A stretch of DNA of 64,000 nucleotides from Pseudomonas vranovensis DSM 16006. GTDB taxonomy: Bacteria; Pseudomonadota; Gammaproteobacteria; Pseudomonadales; Pseudomonadaceae. Position numbers and translations under genes: made by a program. Below, in pieces: positions 20,331-30,601 of the stretch. The DNA is taken from positions 62,001 to 126,000 of the forward strand of contig NZ_AUED01000003.1 of assembly GCF_000425805.1 (NCBI RefSeq), read 5' to 3'. The notes under the pieces were generated by a model. It ran no database searches and was not told the DNA's origin. It saw only the letters and a list, made by a program, of their open reading frames with translations. Position 1 is the stretch's first letter. Each line of letters opens with the position of its first letter.

Positions 20331-22193
20331 ATGGCCCTACTGCAGATCGCCGAACCCGGTCAGAGCCCTCAACCGCACCAGCGTCGCCTGGCGGTGGGGA
20401 TTGACCTTGGCACCACCAACTCCCTGGTCGCAGCATTGCGCAGCGGCCGCAGCGAGCCCCTGCCCGACGCTCAAGGTCGGGTCATCCTGCCTTCGGCCGT
20501 GCGTTACCATGCCGACCACATCGATGTCGGTCAGGTAGCGCGTGACGCCGCATCCAGCGACCCACTCAATACCGTGCTGTCGGTCAAGCGCCTGATGGGC
20601 CGTGGCCTGGCAGACGTCAAGCAACTGGGTGAGCAACTGCCGTACCGCTTTGTCGGCGGTGAGTCGCACATGCCGTTCATCGACACCGTGCAGGGCCCGA
20701 AAAGCCCGGTGGAAGTCTCGGCCGATATCCTCAAGGTGCTGCGTCAGCGCGCTGAAGAAACCCTGGGTGGCGAGTTGGTGGGCGCGGTAATCACCGTGCC
20801 GGCCTATTTCGACGACGCCCAGCGCCAGGCTACCAAGGATGCCGCGCGTCTGGCCGGGTTGAACGTGCTGCGCCTGCTCAACGAGCCGACTGCTGCAGCC
20901 GTGGCCTATGGCCTGGACCAGAACGCTGAAGGCCTGGTGGCCATTTACGACCTGGGCGGCGGTACCTTCGATATTTCCATCCTGCGCTTGACCGGCGGCG
21001 TGTTTGAAGTGCTTGCCACCGGTGGCGACAGCGCCCTGGGCGGCGATGATTTCGACCATGCCATCGCCAGCTGGATTGTCGAGCAGGCCGGTCTGTCTTC
21101 GGATCTTGATCCGGGAGCCCAGCGCCAGCTGTTGCAAGCCGCTTGCGCCGCCAAGGAAGCCCTGACCGACGCTGACGCGGTCACTGTCGCTTACGGCGAC
21201 TGGCAGGCCGAGCTGACCCGCACTGCATTCGATGCCCTGATCGAACCATTGGTAGCCCGCAGTCTCAAGGCCTGCCGTCGCGCCGTGCGTGACAGCGGTG
21301 TCGAGCTCGAAGAAGTTGCGGCAGTGGTCATGGTCGGTGGTTCGACCCGTGTGCCGCGTGTACGTGAGGCCGTAGGCGCCCTGTTTGGCCGTACGCCGCT
21401 GACCGATATCGACCCCGATCAGGTGGTTGCCATTGGCGCGGCAATCCAGGCCGATACCCTGGCCGGCAATCGCCGCGATGGTGGCGAACTGCTGCTGCTC
21501 GACGTGATCCCCCTGTCCCTTGGGCTTGAGACCATGGGTGGGCTGATGGAGAAGGTGATTCCGCGTAACACCACCATACCGGTTGCCCGCGCCCAGGAGT
21601 TCACCACTTACAAGGATGGCCAGTCGGCCATGATGATTCATGTGCTGCAGGGTGAGCGCGAGCTGATCAGCGATTGCCGCTCCCTGGCGCGCTTCGAGCT
21701 GCGTGGCATCCCTGCGATGGTCGCCGGTGCCGCGAAGATCCGTGTCACCTTCCAGGTCGATGCCGATGGTCTGCTCAGCGTTTCGGCGCGCGAGCTGGGG
21801 TCGGGCGTCGAGTCGAGTATTCAGGTCAAGCCTTCCTACGGCCTGACCGACGGCGAAATTACCCGCATGCTCAAGGATTCTTTCGAGCACGCAGGTTTTG
21901 ACAAGGTGGCGCGCCAGTTGCGCGAGCACCAGGTCGACGCCGAGCGCCTGCTTGAAGCTGTGCAGGGCGCGCTGGACGCCGATGGCGACCGGCTGCTGGA
22001 CGCCGAAGAGCGCCTGGCTATCGAACAACAAATGCAAGACTTGCGTGATTTGATCAACGGCACCGATGGCGCAGCCATCGAGCAACAGACCAAGCGTCTG
22101 TCGCAGGTGACCGATGCCTTTGCCGCCCGTCGCCTTGATTCGACGGTAAAAGCCGCGTTGGCCGGGCGCAACCTGAATGAGATCGAGGAATAA
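20331..22193 (+). CDS. hscA: Fe-S assembly chaperone HscA (Hsp70)
   Basis: Specialised Hsp70 that, with HscB, drives cluster release from IscU. The 620 residues show the ATPase motifs [25 protein letters not shown] and [10 protein letters not shown], then a substrate domain with [20 protein letters not shown]. The C-terminal lid lacks the EEVD tail, as in HscA generally. fdx follows after 3 bp. Confidence 0.97.
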   Translation: MALLQIAEPGQSPQPHQRRLAVGIDLGTTNSLVAALRSGRSEPLPDAQGRVILPSAVRYHADHIDVGQVARDAASSDPLNTVLSVKRLMGRGLADVKQLGEQLPYRFVGGESHMPFIDTVQGPKSPVEVSADILKVLRQRAEETLGGELVGAVITVPAYFDDAQRQATKDAARLAGLNVLRLLNEPTAAAVAYGLDQNAEGLVAIYDLGGGTFDISILRLTGGVFEVLATGGDSALGGDDFDHAIASWIVEQAGLSSDLDPGAQRQLLQAACAAKEALTDADAVTVAYGDWQAELTRTAFDALIEPLVARSLKACRRAVRDSGVELEEVAAVVMVGGSTRVPRVREAVGALFGRTPLTDIDPDQVVAIGAAIQADTLAGNRRDGGELLLLDVIPLSLGLETMGGLMEKVIPRNTTIPVARAQEFTTYKDGQSAMMIHVLQGERELISDCRSLARFELRGIPAMVAGAAKIRVTFQVDADGLLSVSARELGSGVESSIQVKPSYGLTDGEITRMLKDSFEHAGFDKVARQLREHQVDAERLLEAVQGALDADGDRLLDAEERLAIEQQMQDLRDLINGTDGAAIEQQTKRLSQVTDAFAARRLDSTVKAALAGRNLNEIEE

Positions 22194-22196
22194 CTG

Positions 22197-22538
22197 ATGC
22201 CGCAGGTGATTTTTCTGCCCCACGAGAAGTTCTGCCCGGATGGCATGGTGGTGGAGGCTGAGACAGGTAAGTCCATTCTTGAAGTGGCGCACGATAACCA
22301 CATCGAGATCGAAAGCGCCTGCGGTGGTGTCTGCGCTTGCACCACGTGCCACTGCGTGATTCGCGAAGGCTTCAACTCGCTCAATGAAGCCGACGAGCTG
22401 GAAGAGGACTACCTGGACCGCGCCTGGGGCCTGGAGCCTACCTCGCGCCTGACCTGCCAGGCCAAGGTCGGAACCGAAGACATCACTGTCGAGATTCCGA
22501 AGTATTCGCTCAACCACGCAGCCGAAGCGCCGCATTGA
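22197..22538 (+). CDS. fdx: [2Fe-2S] ferredoxin of the Isc system
   Basis: Adrenodoxin-type ferredoxin of 113 residues that supplies electrons for cluster assembly. Four cluster cysteines are in ACGGVCACTTCHC and LTCQAK. The C-terminal IPKYSLNHA is typical of Isc ferredoxins. It sits between hscA and iscX. Confidence 0.97.
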   Translation: MPQVIFLPHEKFCPDGMVVEAETGKSILEVAHDNHIEIESACGGVCACTTCHCVIREGFNSLNEADELEEDYLDRAWGLEPTSRLTCQAKVGTEDITVEIPKYSLNHAAEAPH

Positions 22539-22551
22539 TCCTGGAGCCGAC

Positions 22552-22752
22552 ATGAGCCTGAAATGGGTTGATGTACTTGAAATTGCAATCCAGCTTGCCG
22601 AAAGCAAGCCGGAAGTCGATCCTCGTTATGTGAACTTCGTCGATCTGCACCAGTGGGTGCTGGCATTGCCGGAATTCAGTGACGATCCGCAGCGTGGCGG
22701 CGAGAAGGTTCTCGAAGCCATCCAGGCGGCCTGGATCGAAGAAGCCGACTGA
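22552..22752 (+). CDS. iscX: IscX, Fe-S assembly regulator
   Basis: A 66-residue acidic protein that binds IscS and tunes its activity, also called YfhJ. The sequence MSLKWVDVLEIAIQLAE and the C-terminal AAWIEEAD are typical. The ATG at 22552 has CTGGAG upstream. It is the last gene of the isc operon, and a hairpin lies 30 bp after its stop. Confidence 0.95.
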   Translation: MSLKWVDVLEIAIQLAESKPEVDPRYVNFVDLHQWVLALPEFSDDPQRGGEKVLEAIQAAWIEEAD

Positions 22753-22782
22753 GCGCGCTCGGCAGGTTAGGCAATCCCCCGG

Positions 22783-22813
22783 AACCCGCGTATAATTCGC
22801 GGGTTTAATTTTT
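22783..22813 (+). terminator. Hairpin after iscX whose loop carries a -10 box for ndk
   Basis: AACCCGCG and CGCGGGTT pair over 8 bp, with loop TATAATT and tail TTAATTTTT. It looks like an intrinsic terminator, yet the loop includes TATAAT (22791-22796) at a position suited to an ndk promoter 48 bp before the start codon. Confidence 0.7.
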
Positions 22814-22843
22814 CGCTTCACTCAACGTTTCTGGAGTTACACC

Positions 22844-23269
22844 ATGGCTGTTCAACGTACTTTCTCCATCATCAAGCCTGACGCCGTTGCCAAGAACGTG
22901 ATCGGCAAGATCACCACTCGCTTCGAAGACGCTGGCCTGCGCATCGTTGCTTCGAAAATCAAGCAACTGTCCAAAGCCGAAGCTGAAGGCTTCTACGCTG
23001 AGCACAAAGAGCGCGGTTTCTTCGGTGACCTGGTTGCTTTCATGACCTCCGGTCCAGTTGTTGTTCAGGTTCTGGAAGGCGAAAACGCCATCGCTCTGAA
23101 CCGTGAGCTGATGGGCGCTACCAACCCTAAAGAAGCTGCTCCAGGCACCATCCGTGCCGACTTCGCCGAGTCGATCGACGCCAACGCCGTTCACGGTTCG
23201 GACTCCGAAGCTGCCGCTGCTCGCGAAATCGCTTACTTCTTCGCAGCTACCGAGGTAACCACTCGCTAA
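22844..23269 (+). CDS. ndk: Nucleoside diphosphate kinase
   Basis: Balances NTP pools by phosphate transfer through a phospho-histidine. The protein has 141 residues, starting [17 protein letters not shown], with the active-site His in NAVHGSDS near residue 118. Its codon use is strongly biased to T-ending codons such as GCT and GTT compared with its GC-rich neighbours, which suggests high expression. CTGGAG precedes the ATG. Between the isc operon and rlmN. Confidence 0.98.
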   Translation: MAVQRTFSIIKPDAVAKNVIGKITTRFEDAGLRIVASKIKQLSKAEAEGFYAEHKERGFFGDLVAFMTSGPVVVQVLEGENAIALNRELMGATNPKEAAPGTIRADFAESIDANAVHGSDSEAAAAREIAYFFAATEVTTR

Positions 23270-23297
23270 GCGAAAGCTTACGGGTGAGGGTGAATCC

Positions 23298-24443
23298 ATG
23301 ACGACATCGACTGGCAAAACTAACCTGTTGGGGCTGACCCAGCCGGAAATGGAAAAATTCTTCGACTCTATCGGGGAGAAGCGTTTCCGTGCCGGTCAGG
23401 TAATGAAATGGATTCACCACTTTGGCGTCGATGATTTCGACGCCATGACCAACGTCGGCAAGGCCTTGCGTGAAAAGCTCAAGGAAGTTGCCGAGGTTCG
23501 CGGTCCGGAAGTGGTCAGCGAGGACATCTCCACCGACGGCACCCGTAAATGGGTGGTGCGCGTGGCGTCCGGCAGTTGCGTCGAGACCGTGTACATCCCC
23601 CAGGGCAAGCGTGGCACGTTGTGTGTCTCGTCCCAGGCCGGTTGCGCCCTGGACTGCAGTTTCTGCTCCACCGGCAAGCAAGGATTCAACAGCAACCTCA
23701 CCGCCGCCGAAGTCATCGGCCAGGTGTGGATTGCCAACAAGTCGTTCGGCACTGTGCCTGCCAAGATCGACCGTGCCATCACCAACGTGGTGATGATGGG
23801 CATGGGCGAGCCGCTGCTGAACTTCGACAACGTGGTCGCAGCCATGCACCTGATGATGGACGACCTCGGCTATGGCATTTCCAAGCGCCGGGTGACCCTG
23901 TCCACTTCCGGCGTGGTGCCGATGATCGAAGAGCTGGCCAAGCACATCGACGTTTCCCTGGCCCTGTCGCTGCACGCGCCGAACGATGCGCTGCGCAACG
24001 AACTGGTGCCGATCAACAAGAAGTACCCGCTCAAGGTATTGCTTGCAGCGTGCATGAACTACATGTCGCAGCTGGGCGAAAAGCGCGTACTGACCATCGA
24101 GTACACCTTGCTCAAGGACGTCAACGACAAGCTCGAACACGCCGTGGAAATGGCCGAGCTGCTCAAGGACGTTCCGTGCAAGATCAACCTGATCCCGTTC
24201 AACCCGTTCCCGCATTCCGGTTACGAGCGTCCGAGCAACAACGCCATCCGCCGTTTCCAGGATCACTTGCATCACGCCGGTTACAACGTGACGGTGCGCA
24301 CCACCCGTGGTGAAGACATCGACGCGGCGTGCGGCCAACTGGTAGGTCAGGTGATGGACCGCACCCGTCGCAGCGAACGCCTACTCGCCGTGCGTCAGCT
24401 GAACGCTGACGGCGATGTGCAAGAAAGCGCTGTACGGAACTGA
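23298..24443 (+). CDS. rlmN: Dual-specificity 23S rRNA/tRNA adenine-C2 methyltransferase RlmN
   Basis: Radical-SAM enzyme that methylates A2503 of 23S rRNA and A37 of tRNAs. The 381 residues include the cluster motif [15 protein letters not shown] (CxxxCxxC) and [14 protein letters not shown]. The second methyl-carrying cysteine is in [11 protein letters not shown] near the C-terminus. Itself an Fe-S protein, it lies right after the isc genes and ndk, as in other pseudomonads. Confidence 0.97.
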   Translation: MTTSTGKTNLLGLTQPEMEKFFDSIGEKRFRAGQVMKWIHHFGVDDFDAMTNVGKALREKLKEVAEVRGPEVVSEDISTDGTRKWVVRVASGSCVETVYIPQGKRGTLCVSSQAGCALDCSFCSTGKQGFNSNLTAAEVIGQVWIANKSFGTVPAKIDRAITNVVMMGMGEPLLNFDNVVAAMHLMMDDLGYGISKRRVTLSTSGVVPMIEELAKHIDVSLALSLHAPNDALRNELVPINKKYPLKVLLAACMNYMSQLGEKRVLTIEYTLLKDVNDKLEHAVEMAELLKDVPCKINLIPFNPFPHSGYERPSNNAIRRFQDHLHHAGYNVTVRTTRGEDIDAACGQLVGQVMDRTRRSERLLAVRQLNADGDVQESAVRN

Positions 24444-24456
24444 AGAGAGGACCTCC

Positions 24457-25215
24457 ATGACCTTGCGCGCCGCGCTGTCGATCCTGTCGCTCGCCCTGCT
24501 TGCAGGCTGCGTGTCCGGCGGGAGTTCGGACACGCTGGCCAGTCGCGAGGGCAGGGTCCATGCAGGACAGGCCTATGTGCAGCTCGGGCTGGGTTATTTG
24601 CAACAAGGTTTGACCGAACAGGCCAAGGGGCCACTGAAAAAAGCGCTTGATCTCAATAGCCAGGATGCCGCCGCCAACGCTGCCCTGGCTTTGGTGTATC
24701 AGGCTGAAGATGAGCCAGAACTGGCTGAGACACACTATCGCAAGGCGCTGGTCAGTCGCCCGGACGATACGCGGATCCGTAATAACTACGGCAGTTTCCT
24801 TTATGCTCGGGGCCAATACGCGCAGGCGCAGCAGATGTTTGCCCAAGCAGCGGCCGATACGCTGTATCCTGAGCGTTCCCGGGTGTTCGAGAGCCTTGGC
24901 CTGACCGCCTTGAGGCTCGGCCAGCGTGATCAGGCGCAGCAACACCTGGTAAAAGCTTTGCGACTCAACCAGCAGCAACCGCATGCGTTGCTCGAAATGG
25001 CTGAGTTGTCTTACGAAGACAGGCATTATGTGCCAGCCCGTGACTACTACGATCGTTTCAGCCAGCTGAGCGACCACAGTGCCCGCAGCCTGTTGCTGGG
25101 CAGTCGCCTGGCCAACGTCTTCGAAGAACGGAACAAGGCCGCCGATCTGGGCCTGCAATTACAACGACTTTATCCCGGTACGCCGGAATATCAGCAATAC
25201 CTGTCGGAGCAATGA
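24457..25215 (+). CDS. pilW: Type IV pilus pilotin lipoprotein PilF/PilW
   Basis: Outer-membrane lipoprotein that helps the secretin PilQ reach and assemble in the outer membrane. It has 252 residues: a signal peptide with lipobox LLAGC (Cys at about residue 19), then about six tetratricopeptide repeats (QAYVQLGLGYLQQG, AAANAALALVYQ, RNNYGSFLYARG). I start at the ATG at 24457 after GAGAGG. An in-frame earlier start lies inside rlmN. Its stop overlaps the rodZ start as ATGA. Named pilF in P. aeruginosa. Confidence 0.92.
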   Translation: MTLRAALSILSLALLAGCVSGGSSDTLASREGRVHAGQAYVQLGLGYLQQGLTEQAKGPLKKALDLNSQDAAANAALALVYQAEDEPELAETHYRKALVSRPDDTRIRNNYGSFLYARGQYAQAQQMFAQAAADTLYPERSRVFESLGLTALRLGQRDQAQQHLVKALRLNQQQPHALLEMAELSYEDRHYVPARDYYDRFSQLSDHSARSLLLGSRLANVFEERNKAADLGLQLQRLYPGTPEYQQYLSEQ

Positions 25216-26234
25216 TGAAAGCGGCGCATCCCGAAGTAGCAGCAGCGACTCGCGAGAATCCAGGTGAGACTTTGCGTCAGGCCCGCGAGAGCAGGGACTG
25301 GTCGCAGGCCGAAGTGGCCCGCAAACTCAACCTGACCGTGAGTTCCCTGAACAATCTTGAATCCGGCGCCTTCGACAAGCTACCCGGGCACACCTTTGCC
25401 CGTGGCTACATCCGCGCTTATGCCAAATTGCTGGACATGGACCAGGCCGCCCTGGTGCTGGCCTTCGACCAGTGTACCGGCACCCACGCCCAGGGCAGCG
25501 ACGTGCATGCCCTTGGCCGTATCGAAGAACCTGTACGCCTTTCCCATAACATCCTGCGTATTGTCAGCCTATTGATGCTGGTAGTGGTGATCGGTGGCGG
25601 CTTCTTCTGGTGGCAGGATCAAAGCAGCCAGCGCAGCAAGGACCTGGTCAACATGGCCCTTGAGCATGTCGAAGTCGAAAGCGCCGACGGTACTACCCAG
25701 ATCCACCCCCTGGATGAGCCTGAGGATCAGGCTGTCAATGCCGGCCAGGAGCCGGAAACCACTCCGCTGAACCTGGACCAGGCTGCCACGCCGGCCGATC
25801 AAGCCGCTCAGGCGCCTGCGCCTGAAGCTGCCGGCAGCCCGGCAGTACCTGTACCCTCTGCTCCGGCTGCCGTGGTTCCTGCACCCGCTCAAGCGCCTGC
25901 GCCCGTTCCTGCGACACCGGTAGCGCCTGCAGTGGTTGCCAGCGCTCCCGCCGCAACTCCGGCGCCTGCCGCCGCAGCCCCGGTCGCTGCCGGCAGCGGC
26001 CAGGTACACATGCAATTCATCGCCGATTGCTGGACTTCGGTCACCGACGGCAATGGCAAGGTGCTGTTCAGCGCCATCAAGCGCAAGGGCGACAGCCTGC
26101 AGCTGAGCGGCAAACCGCCGTTCGCGGTACGCCTGGGCTTTGCCCGGGGCGTGCAGCTCAGCTACAACGGTCAGGCCGTCGACCTTGCGCCGTTCACCAG
26201 TGGCGAGACTGCTCGCCTGAAGTTGGGGCAATAA
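25212..26234 (+). CDS. rodZ: Cytoskeletal shape protein RodZ
   Basis: Membrane protein linking MreB to the elongation machinery, 340 residues. Order of parts: an N-terminal cro-type helix-turn-helix (TLRQARESRDWSQAEVARKL), one membrane helix near residues 115-138 (SLLMLVVVIGGGFFWW), a long Pro/Ala-rich periplasmic linker (about residues 180-260) and a C-terminal beta domain with FIADCWTSVTDGNGK. It overlaps pilW by 4 bp. The linker is low-complexity sequence and should vary between strains. Confidence 0.93.
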   Translation: MMKAAHPEVAAATRENPGETLRQARESRDWSQAEVARKLNLTVSSLNNLESGAFDKLPGHTFARGYIRAYAKLLDMDQAALVLAFDQCTGTHAQGSDVHALGRIEEPVRLSHNILRIVSLLMLVVVIGGGFFWWQDQSSQRSKDLVNMALEHVEVESADGTTQIHPLDEPEDQAVNAGQEPETTPLNLDQAATPADQAAQAPAPEAAGSPAVPVPSAPAAVVPAPAQAPAPVPATPVAPAVVASAPAATPAPAAAAPVAAGSGQVHMQFIADCWTSVTDGNGKVLFSAIKRKGDSLQLSGKPPFAVRLGFARGVQLSYNGQAVDLAPFTSGETARLKLGQ

Positions 26235-26237
26235 GTC

Positions 26238-27347
26238 ATGCACGGCGAATCTCCGATCAAGCGTCGCGAATCCCGGAAAATCTGGGTTGGAAATGTGCCT
26301 GTCGGCGGCGATGCACCCATCGCGGTCCAGAGCATGACCAACACCGACACCAATGACGTCGCCGCTACCGTGGCGCAGATCAACCGCCTGGTCGATGCCG
26401 GCGTCGACATCGTGCGCGTCTCGGTGCCGGACATGGACGCCGCCGAAGCCTTCGGCCGCATCAAGCAGCAGGTCAGCGTTCCGCTGGTTGCCGACATCCA
26501 CTTCGATTACCGCATCGCCTTGCGTGTGGCTGAGCTGGGTGTCGACTGCCTGCGCATCAATCCGGGCAACATCGGTCGTGAAGACCGCGTTCGCGCGGTG
26601 GTCGATGCCGCCCGCGACCGTGGCATTCCGATCCGCATCGGCGTCAACGCCGGTTCCCTGGAAAAAGACCTGCAGAAAAAGTATGGCGAGCCGACCCCGG
26701 CAGCATTGGTCGAGTCGGCCATGCGCCACGTCGAGCACCTCGATCGCCTGGATTTCCAGGACTTCAAGGTCAGCGTAAAGGCCTCCGACGTGTTCATGGC
26801 CGTCGAAGCCTACCGCCTGCTGGCCAAGCAGATCATCCAGCCGCTGCACCTGGGCATCACCGAAGCCGGTGGCCTGCGTTCTGGCACGGTGAAATCCGCG
26901 GTCGGCCTCGGTATGCTGCTTGCCGAAGGGATTGGCGATACTATTCGCATCTCCCTGGCGGCAGACCCGGTCGAAGAGGTCAAGGTCGGTTACGACATCC
27001 TCAAGTCCCTGCACTTGCGTTCGCGTGGTATCAACTTCATCGCCTGCCCGAGCTGCTCGCGGCAGAACTTCGATGTGGTCAAGACCATGAACGAGCTTGA
27101 AGGTCGCCTGGAAGACCTGCTGGTTCCGCTGGACGTGGCCGTGATCGGCTGTGTGGTCAATGGCCCCGGTGAAGCCAAGGAAGCCCATGTGGGGCTGACC
27201 GGCGGCACGCCGAACCTGATCTACATCGATGGCAAACCATCGCAGAAGCTGAGCAATGACAACCTGGTCGATGAGCTGGAAAAGCTCATCCGCCAGAAAG
27301 CGGCCGAAAAGGCCGAAGCCGACGCGGCCTTGATCGCCCGTGGCTGA
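26238..27347 (+). CDS. ispG: 4-hydroxy-3-methylbut-2-enyl diphosphate synthase
   Basis: Penultimate step of the MEP isoprenoid pathway, a [4Fe-4S] enzyme, 369 residues. The N-terminal TIM-barrel part has [20 protein letters not shown]. The cluster cysteines are in [10 protein letters not shown] and [12 protein letters not shown]. It starts 4 bp after rodZ and precedes hisS, the usual order in this genus. Confidence 0.97.
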   Translation: MHGESPIKRRESRKIWVGNVPVGGDAPIAVQSMTNTDTNDVAATVAQINRLVDAGVDIVRVSVPDMDAAEAFGRIKQQVSVPLVADIHFDYRIALRVAELGVDCLRINPGNIGREDRVRAVVDAARDRGIPIRIGVNAGSLEKDLQKKYGEPTPAALVESAMRHVEHLDRLDFQDFKVSVKASDVFMAVEAYRLLAKQIIQPLHLGITEAGGLRSGTVKSAVGLGMLLAEGIGDTIRISLAADPVEEVKVGYDILKSLHLRSRGINFIACPSCSRQNFDVVKTMNELEGRLEDLLVPLDVAVIGCVVNGPGEAKEAHVGLTGGTPNLIYIDGKPSQKLSNDNLVDELEKLIRQKAAEKAEADAALIARG

Positions 27348-27371
27348 CACCCAGATTCGTAAGGATTTTTC

Positions 27372-28661
27372 GTGAGCAAATCGCTGCAAGCCATCCGTGG
27401 CATGAATGACATCCTGCCCGAGCAGACGCCGCTGTGGCGCTATTTCGAAAGCACCGTGGCAGGCCTGCTGGATTCCTATGGCTACCGCCAGATCCGCACG
27501 CCTATCGTCGAGTTCACCGAACTGTTCAAACGCTCGATTGGTGAAGTCACCGACATCGTCGAAAAAGAGATGTACACCTTTACCGACCGTAACGGCGACT
27601 CCCTGACCCTGCGTCCGGAAGGTACCGCGGCCTGTGTGCGCGCCGTGCTCGAACACGGTATCAGTGGCGGCGGCCAGGTGCAGAAGCTCTGGTACATCGG
27701 CCAGATGTTCCGCCATGAGCGTCCGCAGAAAGGCCGTTATCGCCAGTTCCACCAGATCGGCCTCGAGGTGTTCAACCTCGACGGTCCGGACATCGACGCC
27801 GAGCTGATCGTACTGACCTGGCGCCTGTGGAAACTGCTGGGAATCCGTGATGCGGTCAAGCTCGAACTCAACAGCCTGGGCACCAGCGAAGCCCGGGCCC
27901 GCTACCGTGATGCGCTGGTCGAGTTCCTCTCGGCGCGTCTGGACCAGCTGGACGAAGACAGCCAGCGTCGCCTGAAGACCAACCCGCTGCGCATCCTCGA
28001 TACCAAGGACGCCAATACCCAGGCGGTGCTGGTCGATGCGCCGAAACTCGAAGACTACCTGGACGAAGAGTCCCGTGTTCACTTCGAAGGCCTGAAGGCG
28101 CGTCTGGATGCGGCCGGCATTCCATTCGTGATCAATACCAAGCTGGTACGTGGCCTGGACTATTACAGCAAGACCGTATTCGAGTGGGTCACCGACAAGC
28201 TTGGCTCCCAGGGCACTGTCTGTGCCGGCGGGCGCTACGATGGCCTGGTCGAGCAAATGGGCGGCAAGCCGACCCCGGGCGTTGGCTTCGCCATGGGTAT
28301 CGAGCGTCTGATCCTGCTGCTTGAAACCCTGGGGCAGATTCCCGAGTCGATCAACCGCCAGGTCGATGTCTACCTGTGCGCCTTCGGCGAGCAGGCGGAG
28401 CTGGCTGGCCTGGCCCTGGCCGAGCGTCTGCGTGATCGCTTGCCGAACCTGCGCCTGCAGGTCAATGCCGGTGGTGGCAGCTTCAAGAGCCAGTTCAAGA
28501 AGGCCGACAAGAGCGCAGCTCTGTTCGCCTTGATCCTGGGGGACGACGAACTGGCGCAACAAGTGGTAGGTTTCAAACCCCTGCGTGGCCAGGGCGAACA
28601 ACAAAACATTACCTGGGATGCTCTGGCAGAGCACCTGGAAGCTTCCCTCGCGCAGGCGTGA
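27372..28661 (+). CDS. hisS: Histidyl-tRNA synthetase
   Basis: Class II aminoacyl-tRNA synthetase of 429 residues. Motif 1 lies in the N-terminal part, motif 2 is [19 protein letters not shown], and the histidine-specific blocks are [15 protein letters not shown] and CAGGRYDGL. The C-terminal anticodon domain begins near residue 325. Translation starts with GTG at 27372 after AAGGA, giving [16 protein letters not shown]. Confidence 0.97.
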   Translation: MSKSLQAIRGMNDILPEQTPLWRYFESTVAGLLDSYGYRQIRTPIVEFTELFKRSIGEVTDIVEKEMYTFTDRNGDSLTLRPEGTAACVRAVLEHGISGGGQVQKLWYIGQMFRHERPQKGRYRQFHQIGLEVFNLDGPDIDAELIVLTWRLWKLLGIRDAVKLELNSLGTSEARARYRDALVEFLSARLDQLDEDSQRRLKTNPLRILDTKDANTQAVLVDAPKLEDYLDEESRVHFEGLKARLDAAGIPFVINTKLVRGLDYYSKTVFEWVTDKLGSQGTVCAGGRYDGLVEQMGGKPTPGVGFAMGIERLILLLETLGQIPESINRQVDVYLCAFGEQAELAGLALAERLRDRLPNLRLQVNAGGGSFKSQFKKADKSAALFALILGDDELAQQVVGFKPLRGQGEQQNITWDALAEHLEASLAQA

Positions 28662-28700
28662 AGCGGGTCAACAGCCGATTTGGTGAAAAGGAGTATTGGG

Positions 28701-29342
28701 GTGTCGAGTACCGATGATGAACAGCTGGCGGCATTCAAGGACTGGTGGCAGCGTAACGGCAAGCCACTGGTAACCGGCGGCCTGCTGGCACTGGTAATAG
28801 TGTTTGGCTGGCAAGCCTTCCAGAAGTACCAGGGCAACCAGTCGCAAGGCGCCTCGAACCTCTATCAGGCCCTGCTGGAAACCACCTTGACGCCAAGCGG
28901 CGAGCCGGATGCGGCCAAGGTTGCCGAGTTGTCGGGCAAGCTCAAGAACGAGTTTGGCGGCAGCGCTTATGCCCAGTACGGCAGCCTGTTCGTGGCCAAG
29001 GTCGCGGTCGAGGCCGGCAAGCTGGACGATGCCGCAGCCGAACTCAAGTCGGTGATGGACAAACCGGCCGATGCCACCCTGGGTGAAATCGCCCGTCAGC
29101 GCCTGGCCCGTGTCCTGGCTGCCCAGAACAAGGTCGACGAAGCCCTGAAACTGCTTGAAGGCGACGCTGACAAGGCGTTCCTGGCCAGCCGCGAAGAGCT
29201 CAAGGGCGATCTGCTGGTGCAACTGGGTCGTGCTGCCGATGCGCATGCCGCTTACGAAAAAGCCAAGGCCGCGCTGTCTGACGACGCTGCGATCGGTGGC
29301 CTGCAACTCAAGCTCGACGACCTGGCCAAAGGGGATGCGTAA
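28701..29342 (+). CDS. yfgM: YfgM-family SecYEG-associated TPR protein
   Basis: Ancillary subunit of the Sec translocon that hands exported proteins to periplasmic chaperones, 213 residues. A short cytoplasmic N-terminus (SSTDDEQLAAFKDWWQRNGK) precedes one membrane helix (PLVTGGLLALVIVFGW) and a periplasmic TPR-like helical domain. GTG at 28701 is chosen because AAGGAG lies eight bases upstream. bamB starts immediately after its stop, so the envelope-assembly genes are coupled. Confidence 0.93.
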   Translation: MSSTDDEQLAAFKDWWQRNGKPLVTGGLLALVIVFGWQAFQKYQGNQSQGASNLYQALLETTLTPSGEPDAAKVAELSGKLKNEFGGSAYAQYGSLFVAKVAVEAGKLDDAAAELKSVMDKPADATLGEIARQRLARVLAAQNKVDEALKLLEGDADKAFLASREELKGDLLVQLGRAADAHAAYEKAKAALSDDAAIGGLQLKLDDLAKGDA

Positions 29343-30485
29343 GTGATCGGTTGGAAACATGCAGCAGTGCTGACCCTGGCCCTTCTGGCCGTGGGTTGCA
29401 GCAGCAACAGCAAAAAGGAATTGCCTCCGGCTGAGCTCACCAGTTTCACCGAAGAGGTGGTCCTGAAGAAGCAGTGGAGCCGCTCGATCGGTGACGGTCA
29501 GGGCGAAACCTTCAACATGCTGGTCCCGGCGATCGAGAACGACCGCATCTACGCCGCCGATGTCACTGGCGTGGTAATGGCCCTTGATCGCAATACCGGC
29601 GACGTGGTCTGGAAGAAAGAGCTCGAGTTGCCTGTTTCCGGCGCTGTTGGCGTAGGTTATGGCATGGTCATGCTCGGCACCCTCAAGGGTGAAGTCATTG
29701 CCCTGGATGCCACCACCGGTGAACAGCGCTGGCGTTCGCGGGTGACCAGTGAAGTACTGGCTCCGCCTGCCACCAACGGTGACGTGGTGGTGGTACAGAC
29801 CCAGGATGACCGCGTAATTGGCCTGGACGCCAGCACCGGTGACCGTCGCTGGATCTACGAAAGCACCCCGGCAGTACTGACCCTGCGTGGTACTGGTGCG
29901 CCGATCGTGACCAATCGCCTGGCCATCGCTGGCCTGTCGACTGGCAAGGTCGTCGCACTGGACACCCAGAACGGCGTGCCCGTGTGGGAACAACGCGTTG
30001 CCATCCCGCAAGGTCGCTCGGAGCTTGATCGCGTTGTCGATATCGACGGCGGTCTGTTGCTGTCTGGCGGCACCCTGTATGTAGCCAGCTACCAGGGCCG
30101 TGTTGCCGGCCTTGACCTGGAAAGCGGCCGTGTGATGTGGCAGCGTGATGCTTCCAGCTACACCGGTGTGGCCCAGGGCTTTGGCAATGTCTACGTGAGC
30201 CTGGCTTCGGGCACCGTGGAAGGCATCGACGAGCGTTCGTCCAGCGCGCTGTGGAGCAACGATTCGCTGGCTCGTCGCCAGCTGTCGGCGCCGGAAGTGT
30301 TCTCAAGCTATGTTGCAGTAGGTGACCTGGAAGGCTACCTGCACCTGCTCAGCCAGGTCGACGGTCGCTTCGTCGGTCGTGAGCGTATCGACAGCGATGG
30401 CCTGCGCGCCCGTCCGCTGGTGGTGGGTGACACCATCTATGTGTACGGCAACAGCGGCAAGCTCGAGGCGCTGACCATCCGCTGA
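29343..30485 (+). CDS. bamB: Outer-membrane assembly lipoprotein BamB
   Basis: Beta-propeller lipoprotein of the BAM complex that inserts outer-membrane proteins, 380 residues. The signal peptide ends in LLAVGC (lipobox, Cys near residue 19). The body shows repeated PQQ-type blades such as LDRNTGDVVWKKE, LDATTGEQRWRS, LDASTGDRRWIYE and LDLESGRVMWQRD. It starts with GTG directly abutting the yfgM stop. Three GC-rich hairpins follow before der. Confidence 0.96.
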   Translation: MIGWKHAAVLTLALLAVGCSSNSKKELPPAELTSFTEEVVLKKQWSRSIGDGQGETFNMLVPAIENDRIYAADVTGVVMALDRNTGDVVWKKELELPVSGAVGVGYGMVMLGTLKGEVIALDATTGEQRWRSRVTSEVLAPPATNGDVVVVQTQDDRVIGLDASTGDRRWIYESTPAVLTLRGTGAPIVTNRLAIAGLSTGKVVALDTQNGVPVWEQRVAIPQGRSELDRVVDIDGGLLLSGGTLYVASYQGRVAGLDLESGRVMWQRDASSYTGVAQGFGNVYVSLASGTVEGIDERSSSALWSNDSLARRQLSAPEVFSSYVAVGDLEGYLHLLSQVDGRFVGRERIDSDGLRARPLVVGDTIYVYGNSGKLEALTIR

Positions 30486-30495
30486 GGCTATGCTT

Positions 30496-30578
30496 GAGGC
30501 CTTGCAGGCCTCGGGCTGCGGCACTTCGGGTGCCGCCCGAACTCCGGCCGCTGCAGTGCAGCGGCCTTTGTATTTTTT
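30496..30578 (+). terminator. Cluster of three hairpins ending in an intrinsic terminator after bamB
   Basis: GAGGCC/GGCCTC at 30496-30512, GCGGCAC/GTGCCGC at 30518-30536 with a TTCGG loop, and GGCCGCTGC/GCAGCGGCC at 30546-30566, the last followed by TTTGTATTTTTT. The third is a typical terminator 23 bp before der, so der may be partly read through or have its own promoter. Confidence 0.8.
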
Positions 30579-30601
30579 GAATTTATGAAGTGGAGAGCCG
30601 C

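Noticed and set aside
20337..22607. A 756-codon minus-strand open frame
   Set aside because: Fully antisense to hscA and fdx; His/Gln/Gly-rich without motifs.
25569..28634. A 1021-codon minus-strand open frame
   Set aside because: It is antisense to rodZ, ispG and hisS, which have clear family motifs. Long antisense frames are common in GC-rich genomes, and the translation has no recognisable domain.
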